From Phaeosaccion multiseriatum (Eukaryota > Ochrophyta, other classes), in NCBI GenBank assembly GCA_965112735.1, contig OZ218962.1, positions 1,426,001 through 1,490,000 of the forward strand: DNA of 64,000 nt, read 5' to 3'. The notes below the pieces were generated by a model. The model saw only the letters and a list, made by a program, of their open reading frames with translations. It searched no databases and was not told the origin of the DNA. This document shows positions 1 through 10,108 of this stretch, one piece after another. The number at the start of each line of letters is the position of its first letter. Positions within the stretch are counted from its first letter, which is position 1. The position numbers and the translations under genes are program-made.

Positions 1-208
1 GGAGAAAAGAGGCGAATGCCATTTTTCGTTAGCGTCCCAACTTGCAAGAAGAAGAGGCGTCACCAACGGAGACACACGCCTTATGCCTTGCATCGGGTTG
101 TAGTCCCTCCAGACTACTGACTTCCTGCCTGCCTACTGCTCCCCCCCGTCCTCCACCTCCTCGTGCGGCTGTTGCCCCCCCTCCTCAGGCTCCCCCACGC
201 GGCTCTCT
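1..208 (+). promoter_or_regulatory. Upstream region of pyruvate kinase
   Basis: About 200 bases before the first ATG of the pyruvate kinase gene. No convincing coding sequence is visible. The last 80 bases are C/T-rich and probably 5' UTR. No TATA box was identified. The gene further left lies outside the window. Confidence 0.35.
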
Positions 209-3200
209 ATGAACGCCGCGCCCACAGAAGACCCCAACGATCTGTACTTGCCCGGAGGGGAGGGACCCGACAAGTACGCCTTCGTGCTTAACCCTGGGCG
301 ATGGAGGAAGAAGACCAAGCAGTTAGTTACCCTCGGCCCCGCCTCTTGCACGAGGGAGCAAATCGAGACGCTCTTCCTGGCTGGAGCAGACATCTTCAGG
401 CTGAACTTTAGTCACGGCGCGCACGATGAGAAGGCGGAGCTCGTGAACACGATTCGCGAGATTGAAGCGAAGTACTCGCACCCCATCTGTATCCTCGGCG
501 ATCTGCAAGGGCCCAAGCTCCGGGTGGGCGTCTTTGGGCATGACAAGGTGCGGTAGAGAAAGGGAGGGAGACAGACAGAGTCAGAGACAGAGAGAGAGAG
601 GGGGGGAGGGAGAGGGAGAGGGACACACACACAGACAGAAAGAGGGTGCAACGCGTGCGCAGTGTTCGTAAGAGAAGTCCTGTCTGTCCCCTGTCCATCC
701 GTGCCTGCCCTGTGTTGCCCAAGTATCCCGCTCTCAACCCGCAGGGAATGAATGCTCTGCAATGCTCTTCCTGCTGCTCTCTGGCCCTCAGGTCACAGTG
801 GTGGAGGGGCAAATGTTCCGCTTCGACATGGACGGAGAACCGGGAGATAGGTGTGTACGTGCGTCAAGGGTCATCCATCAAGTCACATACCTACCATGCC
901 CAGACATCCCCTTCTGTCACCCTCCTCCTCCAACTCATATCCGCCGCGTGACCATTGCGTGTCTGCCTACCTGCCTCTCTGCCTTCCCGCCTTCCCGCCT
1001 TCCCGCCTTCCCGCCTTCCCGCCTGCCTACCTGCCTCTCTGCCTTCCTGCTCATGCACCTCCCGTCAGTGCTCGCGTGCAGCTGCCCCACAAGGAGATCA
1101 TTGACACTCTGGATGTGGGGGACGTGCTGCTGCTGGACGACGGCAAGCTCAAGATGACAGTGGAGGAGTCTGGAGAGGGATACGTGGAGTGCCGCGTCAA
1201 CGTGGGAGGCACGCTCTCCGATAAGAAGGGTGAGAGGGGGCGATTATTGATGCAAAGCTGTGCAATCAATCGCCAGCCCAAGTGGGTGTCGATTGCTGAC
1301 TGCCACACACACACACGTCGACTTGTCTCTGCGGAATTGCTCGTAGATGACCTTCTTTCGCGTTCAGACACACAACATATACATACCTACAAGCACGCAT
1401 AGCGCTCATCGCCTCGAGGCAAGCGGCTCTGGTGAAGTTCCGCGAGGCACCTTCTCTCGCCTCACCGCGCGCCGTCACTCAGCGCGGACGAGGCCCCGCA
1501 ACAGGTCCTGTGCCGAACCGCTAACTTTCTCCTCTTCTGTCTGTCTGTCTGTCGGTCTGTCGGCCCGTCTGTCCGTCTGTCTGTGTATACCTCAGGGGTG
1601 AACACGCCCACGGTGACGCTTCCCATCTCGCCCATGACCCCCAAGGACCGCGCTGACCTCGAGTTCATCCTCACGCAGAGCATCGACGTGGTGGCTCTGT
1701 CCTTCGTGCAGAAGCCGGAGGACATCATTGAGCTCAGGAGGGTAAGGATGGCAGTGGATGGCAGTGGATGGCAGTGGAAGGCAGGCAGGTAGGCAGTTGA
1801 CCCTCTCCCTGTGTTGGTTAGCGATTGGAGGAGGGCACGGCGGGTCCCTATCGACTCAAGTGCTTGCTGAGAGATGCTGACCCTGACCCTCTCGTCGCGC
1901 CCCTATCTTTCTTGTGTGTGCAGCTTGCCGGCCCCGATATGAAGCTCATGGCCAAGATCGAGAAGCCTCAGGTGAGTCAGGGAGGGAGGGAGAGAGTGAG
2001 TGAGTGGGCATGGGAGAAAGAGCTTCGCATCTTCCGTTGCACTTGATCATGGTCCTTCCCCTCTTCGCCTAAGCCCCCCCCCAACCCCTTTTTGGTTCGT
2101 TTGTCTCTCCACTGCGTGTGTATGTGGTGTGCAGGCCGTGGAGACGCTGCCAGAGATTGTGAAGCTCTGCGACGCCATCATGGTGGCCCGTGGTGACTTG
2201 GGAGTGGAGATGAACCCTGAGGATGTGCCCGTGGTACAAAAACAGATCATTGAATGCTGCAGGGACCTGGGTGAGTGAGTGAGTGAGTGGGTGAGTGAGT
2301 GAGCGAGTGAGTGTCGAGTAGTCCAAGGAAGCTCAGCGACCGACTCAGCGGCGCAATGCGATTCCCTTTCCCCGCCCCCTTCCCGCGTCCATTGTGGACC
2401 TTTCCGTGGAAGAGACGAAACCTCCTCACTTCCCATTTCCCTCCTACCTGAACAAACATTCCGTGAGAATCCTTCCCCTTCCCCCGTCCCCTCCCCCTCC
2501 TGACCCCTCCCTCTGTCCCTCTGCTCTCCTCTCTCTTCCTGGGCTCCCCTCCGTCCCTCCCTCTGCGCTCTCTCTCTCCTTTCTGTCTCTACTCTCCTTC
2601 TCTTTCTCTCACACACACACCCTCTCTCTCTTGGCCATATGATCAGGCAAGCCCGTGATCGTGGCCACTCAGATGCTTGAGAGCATGATTGAGAACCCCA
2701 CCCCCACACGGGCGGAAGCCTCGGACGTGGCCACGGCTATCTACGACGGAGCAGACGGTATCATGCTCAGTGCAGAGTCCGCCGCGGGCAAGTGGCCCGA
2801 GGAGTCGGTGTCCATGCAGGTGCGTGCGTGCGTGGGTGCGTGCGTGCGTGTGTGTATGGTTTTATGTGTGCGTGTGTATGTGTAGGTAGGTACCAGTAAC
2901 CAAGCCTACAGGAGGGATGAGACCCTTCCATCTTACCACAGCTTGCCGCCCTCGATACAGCGATATATTGATCGATTCCAACTCTCGAGTTTCCACCGAA
3001 CCTGGGCCCAACCTCCCCCCCCCCCCCTCCCGCAGGCTAAGATCATCACTCGAGTTGAGAGCAGCCCTTCGTATGGGAGGATCATGCAGAGGAAGACGGA
3101 CGACACGCAAATGTCTGCCACTGAGGCCATCACAAGAGCCGCGCGCCAGGTGGGTGGGTGGGTGGTGGTGGATGCCTTACGAACCCCAAGCCAAGCCAAG

Positions 3201-4242
3201 CCAAGCTCGGGAGGAGAGGGGGGTGGTGCGGCGCGAGACTCGCTCTCCAATTCTCTGATTGCGATGTATAAAGTCGGTTACGTCATCGGAGGCAGGCAGT
3301 TCCATGCAGAACGGCCTCTCGCCTCTCAAGGCAAAGAAAGGCATTGCGCCCTTCTATCTCACCTCTTGTGTATCTCTCCCTGCATCTTTCTCCGCCCCCC
3401 TCTCTCTCCCTCTCTCCCTGTTTTTGTTCCTCCGCCCCACCCTTCTCCCATCATCAGGTTGCGGGCTCTCTGAATGCCGCCGCCATCGTGACGTTCACCA
3501 TGAGCGGCACCACGTGTGCCAAGGCGGCAAGGCTTAGGCCCAGTGTGCCCATCCTCGGTGTGACCCCCAACATCAAGACCGCCCGTGCCCTGGCCATTTA
3601 CTGGGGAGTTTACCCCGCTGTGGTGCCTCACTCCACGGAGGAGAATCAGGGAGCCCTTTTCAGACAAGTACGTGTGTGTGTGTCCGTGTGTGCGTGTAGA
3701 CGAGAGCAGAACAGTGCAGAACAGGGCAGGACAAGGCAGGGGCGTGAGGAGGGAAGGAGCCTCCTCCCCTCCCCTCCTCTTCCCCGCTGCGTCCCCCCCA
3801 AAGGATCTCCTCCGTCCGTCCATCCATCCATCCGCCTCTCCCCCACGCCTCCCCTCCCTCCTTCCCCGAGTACTAACTTTTGCCTTCTTCTCCCTTCTGC
3901 TACGACGGGTCCTCCCGTTGTCCCCCTCCCCTCCTCTCCCTCTCGTCTCCTTCTCGCTGCTCCCTCGTCGTCCCTCCCCACGCCTCCACTCAACCCCTCC
4001 CCCCCCCCACGTGTGTGTGACAGATGCTAGGCAAGAGCTGTGCTGTGGCACTGCGCAAGAGGATTGCTGTGGACCCCAACGACCTGCTCGTGGTGACTGC
4101 AGGCCTGCCTTTCGGCACCCCCGGTGTATCCAACATTCTGCGTGTGGTGCCCGCCGCCGGTCCGGACATTTGGGACCCCAGCCTGACCGCAGACATGGGA
4201 GAGATGGAGGAATCTTACGTGAACTATGACGAGGACTTCTAA
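209..4242 (+). CDS. Pyruvate kinase, 10 exons
   Basis: Pyruvate kinase converts phosphoenolpyruvate and ADP to pyruvate and ATP, the last step of glycolysis. Exons: 209-547, 792-850, 1069-1229, 1596-1741, 1924-1971, 2135-2270, 2647-2819, 3036-3149, 3458-3667, 4024-4242; together 1605 bp, 534 aa. Visible family features in order: the N-terminal TLGPAS segment, [18 protein letters not shown], the catalytic-lysine signature KIEKPQ (exon 5), [10 protein letters not shown] (exon 6), ATQMLESM and the [19 protein letters not shown] stretch (exon 7), and a C-terminal effector domain with [18 protein letters not shown] sequence. Length is normal for the family. No N-terminal targeting peptide is evident, so a cytosolic enzyme is most likely. 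Introns are rich in (GA)n, (CTGT)n and (GTGA)n runs. The ATG at 209 is the first in frame; a shorter start cannot be excluded. Confidence 0.93.
575..640. repeat. (GA)n/(GGGA)n purine run in PK intron 1
   Basis: Low-complexity AG-rich simple sequence followed by a short (CA) run inside the first intron of the pyruvate kinase gene. It explains several spurious open frames here. Confidence 0.7.
963..1047. repeat. CCTTCCCG tandem array with flanking direct repeats, PK intron 2
   Basis: A run of about five CCTTCCCG units is bracketed by two near-identical copies of a sequence beginning TGCCTACCTGCCTCTCTG (about 963 and 1024). The whole block is pyrimidine-rich and lies just before the acceptor of exon 3, so it may act as an extended polypyrimidine tract. 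Confidence 0.7.
1530..1590. repeat. (CTGT)n microsatellite, PK intron 3
   Basis: Imperfect CTGT/CGGT/CCGT repeats end 5 bp before the exon 4 acceptor at 1596 and form its polypyrimidine tract. Confidence 0.7.
2271..2312. repeat. (GTGA)n donor-like microsatellite, PK intron 6
   Basis: The intron starts with GTGAGT and repeats this 4-bp unit about ten times, giving many overlapping potential donor sites. Confidence 0.7.
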
Positions 4243-4638
4243 ACAGGACTACTATACTAGTATGAGAAGGAGGAGGAGGAGGAAAAGGAGGAGGAGGAGT
4301 GTTTTGACTTGCACTTTTAGCCTTTTACTTCAGCGACGGGAGAGAGACGGCACAGGTCGGCGGGGGAGGTGACGGAACTTCCTTTCGGCCAGCCAGCGCC
4401 CGGCAGTATCCGTTCTTTCTGCGTTGTGGGTGGGACTCACTCACACTCTAATATGTACCGTAAACTTAATTTATTATTTACAGCAAGAAGCAGGGCCAAG
4501 AAAAAAGGAAAGTATCATCTCTGCCGCTCCTCAAAGAGGGTGAAGGTGGCTTAGTGACATCGACTTTCAGGGTGATAATGCGGATCCATTTTTTTATTTA
4601 TTTTTTTCCTTATTGGTTAGGTCTTATACTACGACCGG
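4243..4638. other. Convergent intergenic region, PK and WW protein
   Basis: 396 bases between the stop of pyruvate kinase and the stop of the minus-strand WW protein. Contains a GGA-rich run (4266-4300) and T-rich/A-rich stretches near 4470-4520 and 4590-4620 that probably belong to the two 3' ends. No credible gene is seen. Confidence 0.5.
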
Positions 4639-5715
4639 TCACTCGTCGAAGTCGTCGTCATACCCATAAGAGCTCTCCTCTCCGTCGTTGTTGCCCTCAC
4701 CCTCGTCGCCGCTGCCCCTGCCCTCCTCCCCGTCCTGTCGGTCCTCTCCATCCTGGCGCGGCGATACTTGCGCCGGAGGCTCATGCTCTTGCTCCTTCTC
4801 CTTGACCTGTTCCTTGCCTTCTGTTTCTTCCCCCTTTTCGGTTTCCTTGGTCTGCTCCTCCTCTCCCTCCTCGTCCTCCCCCTTCTTCTCCTTCTGCTGC
4901 TGCTGCCCCCCCTCCTTCCCATCTCCACTCTCCTGCTGCCCCTCCTTCGTATCCCCTCCTTGGTCTCGCTTAGTCGCCTCTCCTTCATTGCTCATGGTCT
5001 CCCTGTGCGCAGTATCTGCCGCATCACCTTGCCCCCCCTCCTCCTCCCCTTTCGGTGCAGTGTCCGCCGCATCCCCTTGTTGCTCTTCCTCCTCCTCCTC
5101 CTCCTCCTCCTCCTCCTCCTCCTCCTCCTCCTCCTCCTCCTCCTCCTCCTCCTCCTCGTCGTCTGTCAAGCTTTTGGCCGTGCTGCTCTCGCTGCAAGTC
5201 CCCTCTTCCTCCCCGTGTGCACTCTCTGCCTCATCCCGTCGTTGCCCCTCCTCCTCGTCCTCCTCATCCCCCTCCTTCTGCTGCTCCTCCTCCTCCTCCT
5301 CCTCCTCCTCCTCCTCCTCCTCCTCCTCCTCCTCCTCCTCCTCCTCCTCCTCCTCCTCCTCCCCCTCCTCCTCCTCCTCCTCCTTCTCCTCCTCCTTCTC
5401 ATCCTTCTTCTTCTCCTCCTCCTCCTCCTCCTCCTCCTCCTCCTCCTCCTTCTCCTCCTCCTCCTCCTCCTCCTCCTCCTCCTCCTCCTCCTGCTGCTGC
5501 TCCTCCTCCTCCCCAGCCGCCGCCGCCGCCTCCTCCTCCCCGTCCTCGCTGGCCTCTCGCACTGGTCGGGTCCAGGTAGATCTTCGCGCGCTAAAGAAGT
5601 ACGTGTGACCGCTTTCTTCATGCACCGCTGCGCTCCACCCGCTGGGCAGGTCCTCGTGATGCGAGTAGCCCCCGTCCTGCGCTTGCTGCTGTTCCTCCTC
5701 CTCCTCCTGCTCCTG

Positions 5716-5755
<40 letters not shown>

Positions 5756-7461
5756 GCTTTGGCACTCGCTCCTGAAGCCAACGTCCCGTGCGTCCCTCCG
5801 TGGAGCATCACCCCCCCGCTGCCCCTCGCTCTCGGCTTGGCACTGGCCGGTCTCCGCTGCTGACGACCCTGCCCCGTCCCTCCAGGCCCGCCCTTCGTAT
5901 GGAAGGGAGTTCTCTTTGGGGACGCTGACATGGGCCTCTGAGCCTGTACGCACCGCTGGTGTCCCGGTCCTTGTCGCCTCTTACTGGCATTATTGTCGTC
6001 CTGCTGATGAGTTGGGTTGAGTTTTCTGATCTCTCTCTCCAGCACCTGTATACGCAGTCGCTGACGCTCGTTTCGCTGGTACTGGGCAAAGACCACCCCT
6101 TTCAAGGTTAGCACGTCGGATGAAACGTACTCCCCCACTCCCCCCCCTTCTCCCCCTCCTCCTCCTGCTGCTCCTCCTCTAGAGGACCCGTGTCGCGGCA
6201 ATGCCCGTAGCACCTGAACAGCGTAGGTTAGAACACAGGTCGAAAGAGAAGGCGGGCAATGTCAACTGGGAGGAAGGAAGGAAGGAAGGAAGGAAGGATG
6301 GAAGGAAGAAAGAAAGAATGACACAACATCGAGACACACCTTAATAACGTCCATGTGCTCTCGGTCGTCCACGGCGGCGTTCATGCGCTGCAGCTGGGCT
6401 TTCAGTCTCGCATTCTCCTCCGCGAGGCTTTGGTTCCTGCTTTGCTGCCCGTCGCCCGCGTCTAGCTGGTCGTCCAAAAGCTGCGGCTGCTGCTCTTTGT
6501 CCCTCAGGAGGCGCCTCAACCGCTCGATTTCCACAAAGAACTCTTCCTTAGCAGTGGCCATTTCCATCATAACCAGCGAGCGCTGGCTTCTTTTTTGCCT
6601 TTCCAGCTCTAGCTCCCTCTGCTCGAGCTGGGTTTTCAAGCCTTCCATGCTCTCCCGCAGACGCCTCACGAGGAGGATCTTCTCAAGGTCCCGCCTAATT
6701 TCCAGCTGAATCTGCGGGGTGCCGCTATAGGGAAGACTCCCCTTGGACGCCCGCAGTACTGCCTCCATCTGTCTGTCGCTCTTGGAGACCTCCTGCTCCA
6801 GGCGGGCAAGAACTGTCCTGTCCTGGTACATTCGTATTTTGTTGCACCGCACCTCCTTCTTGTACCACCGCAGCTGCTCCTCTAAAGACTCGTGATCCGC
6901 CGGGCATGGATTCCCCAGTAACTCTACCCCGCCTCGGCCCGTCGCGGGTACCCCTCCCAGCGCTTCAGCGTGTTTGGCACTCTGAGGGCGACTACCTGCA
7001 GCAGCCCTTTCCAGAGTGAGGCGAGTCGAAGCGCTCGCTGGCCGAACCCTTGCCTTCTCCACAGGCTTCGCTGCACAGCTCATGCCTTTCACTTGTTCAG
7101 CTTGCGGCCACAGGTACATACTATGAGGATTTAGGTCATCATGAGGCCCCTTCGGCTCTCGAGGAGAAGGAGACCTCCCCCCACCTCCCGGCTCTCCTTC
7201 CTGTTGCCGCTGCTGCAACTTCCTCCGCCGCGCGACCCTCGTGGCCATCAAGGCGTTCCCTGCCGCTGCCGGACTTCCCCACGCCCCTCCTCCTCCTCCT
7301 CCTCCTGCTCCTCTTTCTCTTCCCCTTTTCCCTCCTGCACCTCTAGTCGGCGATGGCTCTTGCTCCTCCTGCGGCTGTGCGTACGGCATCCCCTTGTCGC
7401 TCTTTCGAGGCGGCTTCGTCCTGGCCCGAGCTCCCCTGCTCCTGCTACGAGCCCTCCCCAT
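4639..7461 (-). CDS. WW-domain, coiled-coil, poly-Glu protein
   Basis: Two exons, 7461-6340 and 6213-4639, give 898 aa. The first 150 residues are basic and low complexity. Residues around 190-370 form a long charged coiled coil (repeated leucines and E/R/K/Q; for example LRWYKKEVRCNKIRMYQD). After about residue 480 a poly-Gln run leads to a WW domain: DLPSGWSAAVHEESGHTYFF plus SARRSTWTRP, with both signature Trp residues and the final Pro. The C-terminal third is dominated by Glu runs encoded by (GAG)n. The C-terminus is acidic (YGYDDDFDE). WW domains bind Pro-rich partners; the partner is unknown here. I cannot assign an orthologue. The ATG at 7461 is the first after an upstream stop; the next gene starts 89 bp away on the other strand. 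Confidence 0.75.
5084..5156. repeat. (CTC)n, poly-Glu coding triplet repeat
   Basis: Nearly pure trinucleotide repeat within the WW-protein coding exon; on the coding (minus) strand it reads GAG/GAC codons. Such a tract is prone to length change. Confidence 0.85.
5281..5512. repeat. Long (CTC)n/(CTT)n, poly-Glu/Lys coding repeat
   Basis: About 230 bp of CTC with interspersed CTT and CTG triplets inside the same exon, encoding Glu with some Lys and Gln on the minus strand. It opens long false frames on the plus strand. Confidence 0.85.
5690..5756. repeat. (CTC)n(CTG)n, poly-Glu/poly-Gln coding repeat
   Basis: Triplet repeat upstream of the WW domain in the coding direction; reads as a Gln run followed by Glu on the minus strand. 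Confidence 0.8.
6271..6313. repeat. (GGAA)n microsatellite in WW-protein intron
   Basis: Tetranucleotide repeat in the single intron (6214-6339). On the sense strand it is a CTTC-rich pyrimidine tract upstream of the acceptor. Confidence 0.75.
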
Positions 7462-7550
7462 GTTCTACAACCCCCTCAGACTCTGTCTCTCCCTCTTCCC
7501 CTCCAATCCCGTTACATTTTTGGTACCTGTGGTTGGGATTCGGCGGAACC
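7462..7550. promoter_or_regulatory. Divergent upstream region, WW protein / CaMKK
   Basis: Only 89 bp separate the two start codons, so promoter elements and 5' UTRs must overlap or lie in neighbouring coding sequence. No named promoter motif was recognised. Confidence 0.45.
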
Positions 7551-8926
7551 ATGGCACCCAACCACGAGCACTTGAAAATTGAAATCGCTCAACAAAGCGT
7601 CTCTTTGTCAAGCAAACAAGAGGGCAGAAATGAGATGACAACAGCCCTGTGTTGCTGCTGTGGGATGGATGAGATGGATCCACAGGATGCTTCCTCTTTC
7701 GAAGAACCAGACGACTTCGGGCCGCCTCCTTCCTCTGAAGGCGATGAAGTGAGTCCTTTGGTCCAGGGCTTACACGCTTGAAGTTGGACCGACTCATGCG
7801 TTGCGTCCCCTCTTTTAGGCGGCTTGGGACTGTGCAATGACACACTCTATTAGCTGGACCAAGGACGACGAAGGGTGTCAAGTGGCCAACAGCTACCGCT
7901 TCCTCGAACGGCTGGGGAGTGGGTCTTACGGGGAGGTATCTCTGGTAGAGAGAATGGAAGGCGACCCTCCGTATCGACTCTTTGCAGCCAAGGTAGGCAA
8001 CATGTCTTCCTGAAAGGCTGTCCGGGAAGTGGGTGATAACTATCTTCCCGACTCTCTTCGGACAGGTGATGAGCAAGGCCCGCCTGAAGAGTAAAAGTGA
8101 ATACGTCAACACCCCCGAGGGTGGTATGAAGAAGGTCACCGCGTTGGACAAGGTAAGGCAACCACTTGCATGGGACCCTCCCCCCACAGGCCGCCTCCCA
8201 CACGGTGTCTTGTGGCCAATGGCCGCCTCATCCCCCCCATCCTTGCGTCCCTTTGGATGGGTCTCTGTCGGGAAACAACATCCAGGTGTACCGGGAGATT
8301 GCCATCATGCGGCACTTGTACCACCGAAACGTGGTCCTCCTCTTTGAGGTGATGGACGACAGTGAAGACGAAGGCGAGAGCCCCATTGTCCTCATCACGG
8401 AGTACATGAAGCTGGGGCCGACGATGGTGTACGATGAGGAGGAGAACAAGTTCTGTAGCCCGCGCCACGAGGACGGGGTCATACCCGAGGAGGAGGCCAA
8501 GGTTTTGCTCAGGGACTTGCTGCTGGGGCTGCAATATCTGGTGAGCGGAGCTTAAAACAGAAACATGTCCGAGCGACGGAGCGACCCTGAGAGTCTGAGA
8601 GAAGCATCCAGCCTATACACCTCCTTTCCTTTGCAGGGGCGAGGTGCTCGCAATGAGAGGGACTATCTTACCCTCTCTCTCTATAATGCTTGCAATTCTG
8701 TTTTTTTGCCCCAGCGGGAGCAGCGCGTGGCTCATCGAGACATCAAGCCCGACAACCTGCTGCTGTTCGAGAATGGCACCCTCCGCATCTGCGACTACGG
8801 CTGCGCAGTGCAGTTCCCAGAAAGGTACGTGTGCATACGTACGATAGGCGCCCTGTCACTTGTGAATGAGAAGAGGGGCTGACCCATCTGATGATTTCTC
8901 TCTTGTATTTCGCCTTGTGTGTATGT

Positions 8927-8973
<47 letters not shown>

Positions 8974-9626
8974 CGCTAAGCAGGGAGCAGCAGGGAGGCA
9001 GCGAGGGCGACGAGAGGACTGAGGCCCTCTTGCACGACACCACAGGGACGTACACCTTCCAGAGCCCGGAGAGCATCAGCGGGGACCCTTACAACGCGTA
9101 TGAGACGGATCTGTGGGCAGGTGGGGTGACCCTGTACTGCTGGCTGTTCGGCTACACCCCGTTCTACTATGAAGGTGCGTCGGTCGGTGAACGGGCTGCG
9201 GAGGAGGGATGTGGGGGGGGGGGGTGGCTTTGACCTTTGTCCTTTGTCCTTTGTTGATTATCCTTCGTCCTTCGTGGTCCGGTCCGCCTCCTCAATCACC
9301 TCCTTCCCCCCGCCTTCGGCCTTCCCTCGCGTCAGGGCTGGAGCCGTTATTTGAGGCCATCCGAGAGGAGCCCTTGGACGTGGGCGATGCCTTGGGCCCT
9401 GAGGTACGTGCGTGCGAGCTTGCGTGCGTGCGGCATGCAAACTCCATTCGACGACGCTCTTACAGCATACATACGTCCTGTCCTCCTTCCCCACTCATGT
9501 GTGCGTTAGGTGTGCAGCATGCTGCGTGGACTCCTTCACAAGGACTTGGACTCCCGATTGAGCCTGGAGGAAGCGTTGGAACACGAGTGGCTGGCGGATG
9601 TGCCCCCGCCCCCTTCTCCCTCCTAG
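7551..9626 (+). CDS. CaMKK/SAK-like serine/threonine kinase, 8 exons
   Basis: Exons 7551-7748, 7819-7992, 8066-8152, 8286-8540, 8715-8824, 8984-9174, 9336-9403, 9510-9626; 1200 bp, 399 aa. A ~70-residue non-catalytic N-terminus is followed by a full kinase domain: Gly loop LGSGSYGEVS, VAIK-type Lys in FAAK, an insert before helix C, HRDIKPDN catalytic loop (exon 5), DYG in place of DFG, and GTYTFQSPESISG as activation and P+1 loop. The helix C region YREIAIMRHLYHRNVVLLFEV and the lobe insert resemble the CaMKK/LKB1-activating kinase group, upstream kinases of SnRK1/AMPK; this is family inference. No calmodulin-binding tail is obvious because the protein ends soon after the kinase domain. The frame is open further upstream to an ATG at 7353, but that would overlap the antisense gene. 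Confidence 0.82.
8921..8971. repeat. (GT)n microsatellite in kinase intron
   Basis: Pure dinucleotide run of about 20 units just upstream of the exon 6 acceptor at 8984. Confidence 0.85.
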
Positions 9627-10108
9627 GGACGCTTTAGGAAGGGAGGAGCACAGTGTATATAAGGAGGTGGTGGTGGTTGGTGGTAATACAGATTAAGATT
9701 TATTTACTTATAGCAGTCCATGCACGTCACCTTCGTTAGCGAAAGACAGGCCAGGGCCTTGAGACAGACCAGGGTCTTGACTCGGGGGAGGGGGCGAGCC
9801 GAGCGGATGCGTAAGTGAGTGAGTGAGTGGGTGAGTGAGTGAGTGAGTGAGTGAGTGAGTGGGTGGCTGGGTGGGTGGGTGAGTGAGAGGGTGAGTGAGT
9901 GAGTGGGTGGGTGTGGCTGGTGACCCATCGGCTCCAGGCGAGGTTTCTCTGGCCCCCGATCAGCAGAAGCCAGAGGCGGCCTGCGGCCGCAAGCAAAACC
10001 TCGCCTGGGGCCGAGAGCCACGATCACCAGCCCCTTTTTTTGTGTGCACGTTGGTGGTATACAGTATCAATTTCAGTGGCTTCTCCCCATTTTGGATTCA
10101 CTTCCCCT
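9627..10108. other. Intergenic region with (TGAG)n array
   Basis: 482 bases between the CaMKK stop and the NUP93 start, both plus strand. 9814-9912 is an imperfect (TGAG)n/(GGGT)n tetranucleotide array. The remainder contains the probable 3' UTR of the kinase (T/A-rich near 9690-9712) and the NUP93 5' region. No gene is seen. Confidence 0.55.
9814..9912. repeat. (TGAG)n tetranucleotide array
   Basis: About 24 imperfect TGAG/GGGT units. Apparent Ser/Thr/His-rich minus-strand frames over it are artefacts of the repeat. Confidence 0.85.

Noticed and set aside
4688-5775. Long plus-strand open frames rich in Ser, Leu or Pro
   Set aside because: They are the antisense reading of the (GAG)n poly-Glu tract in the WW protein; triplet repeats stay open in all frames.
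9736-10027. Ser/His/Thr-rich minus-strand frames near 9.7-10.0 kb
   Set aside because: Produced by the (TGAG)n array; no start context or domain.
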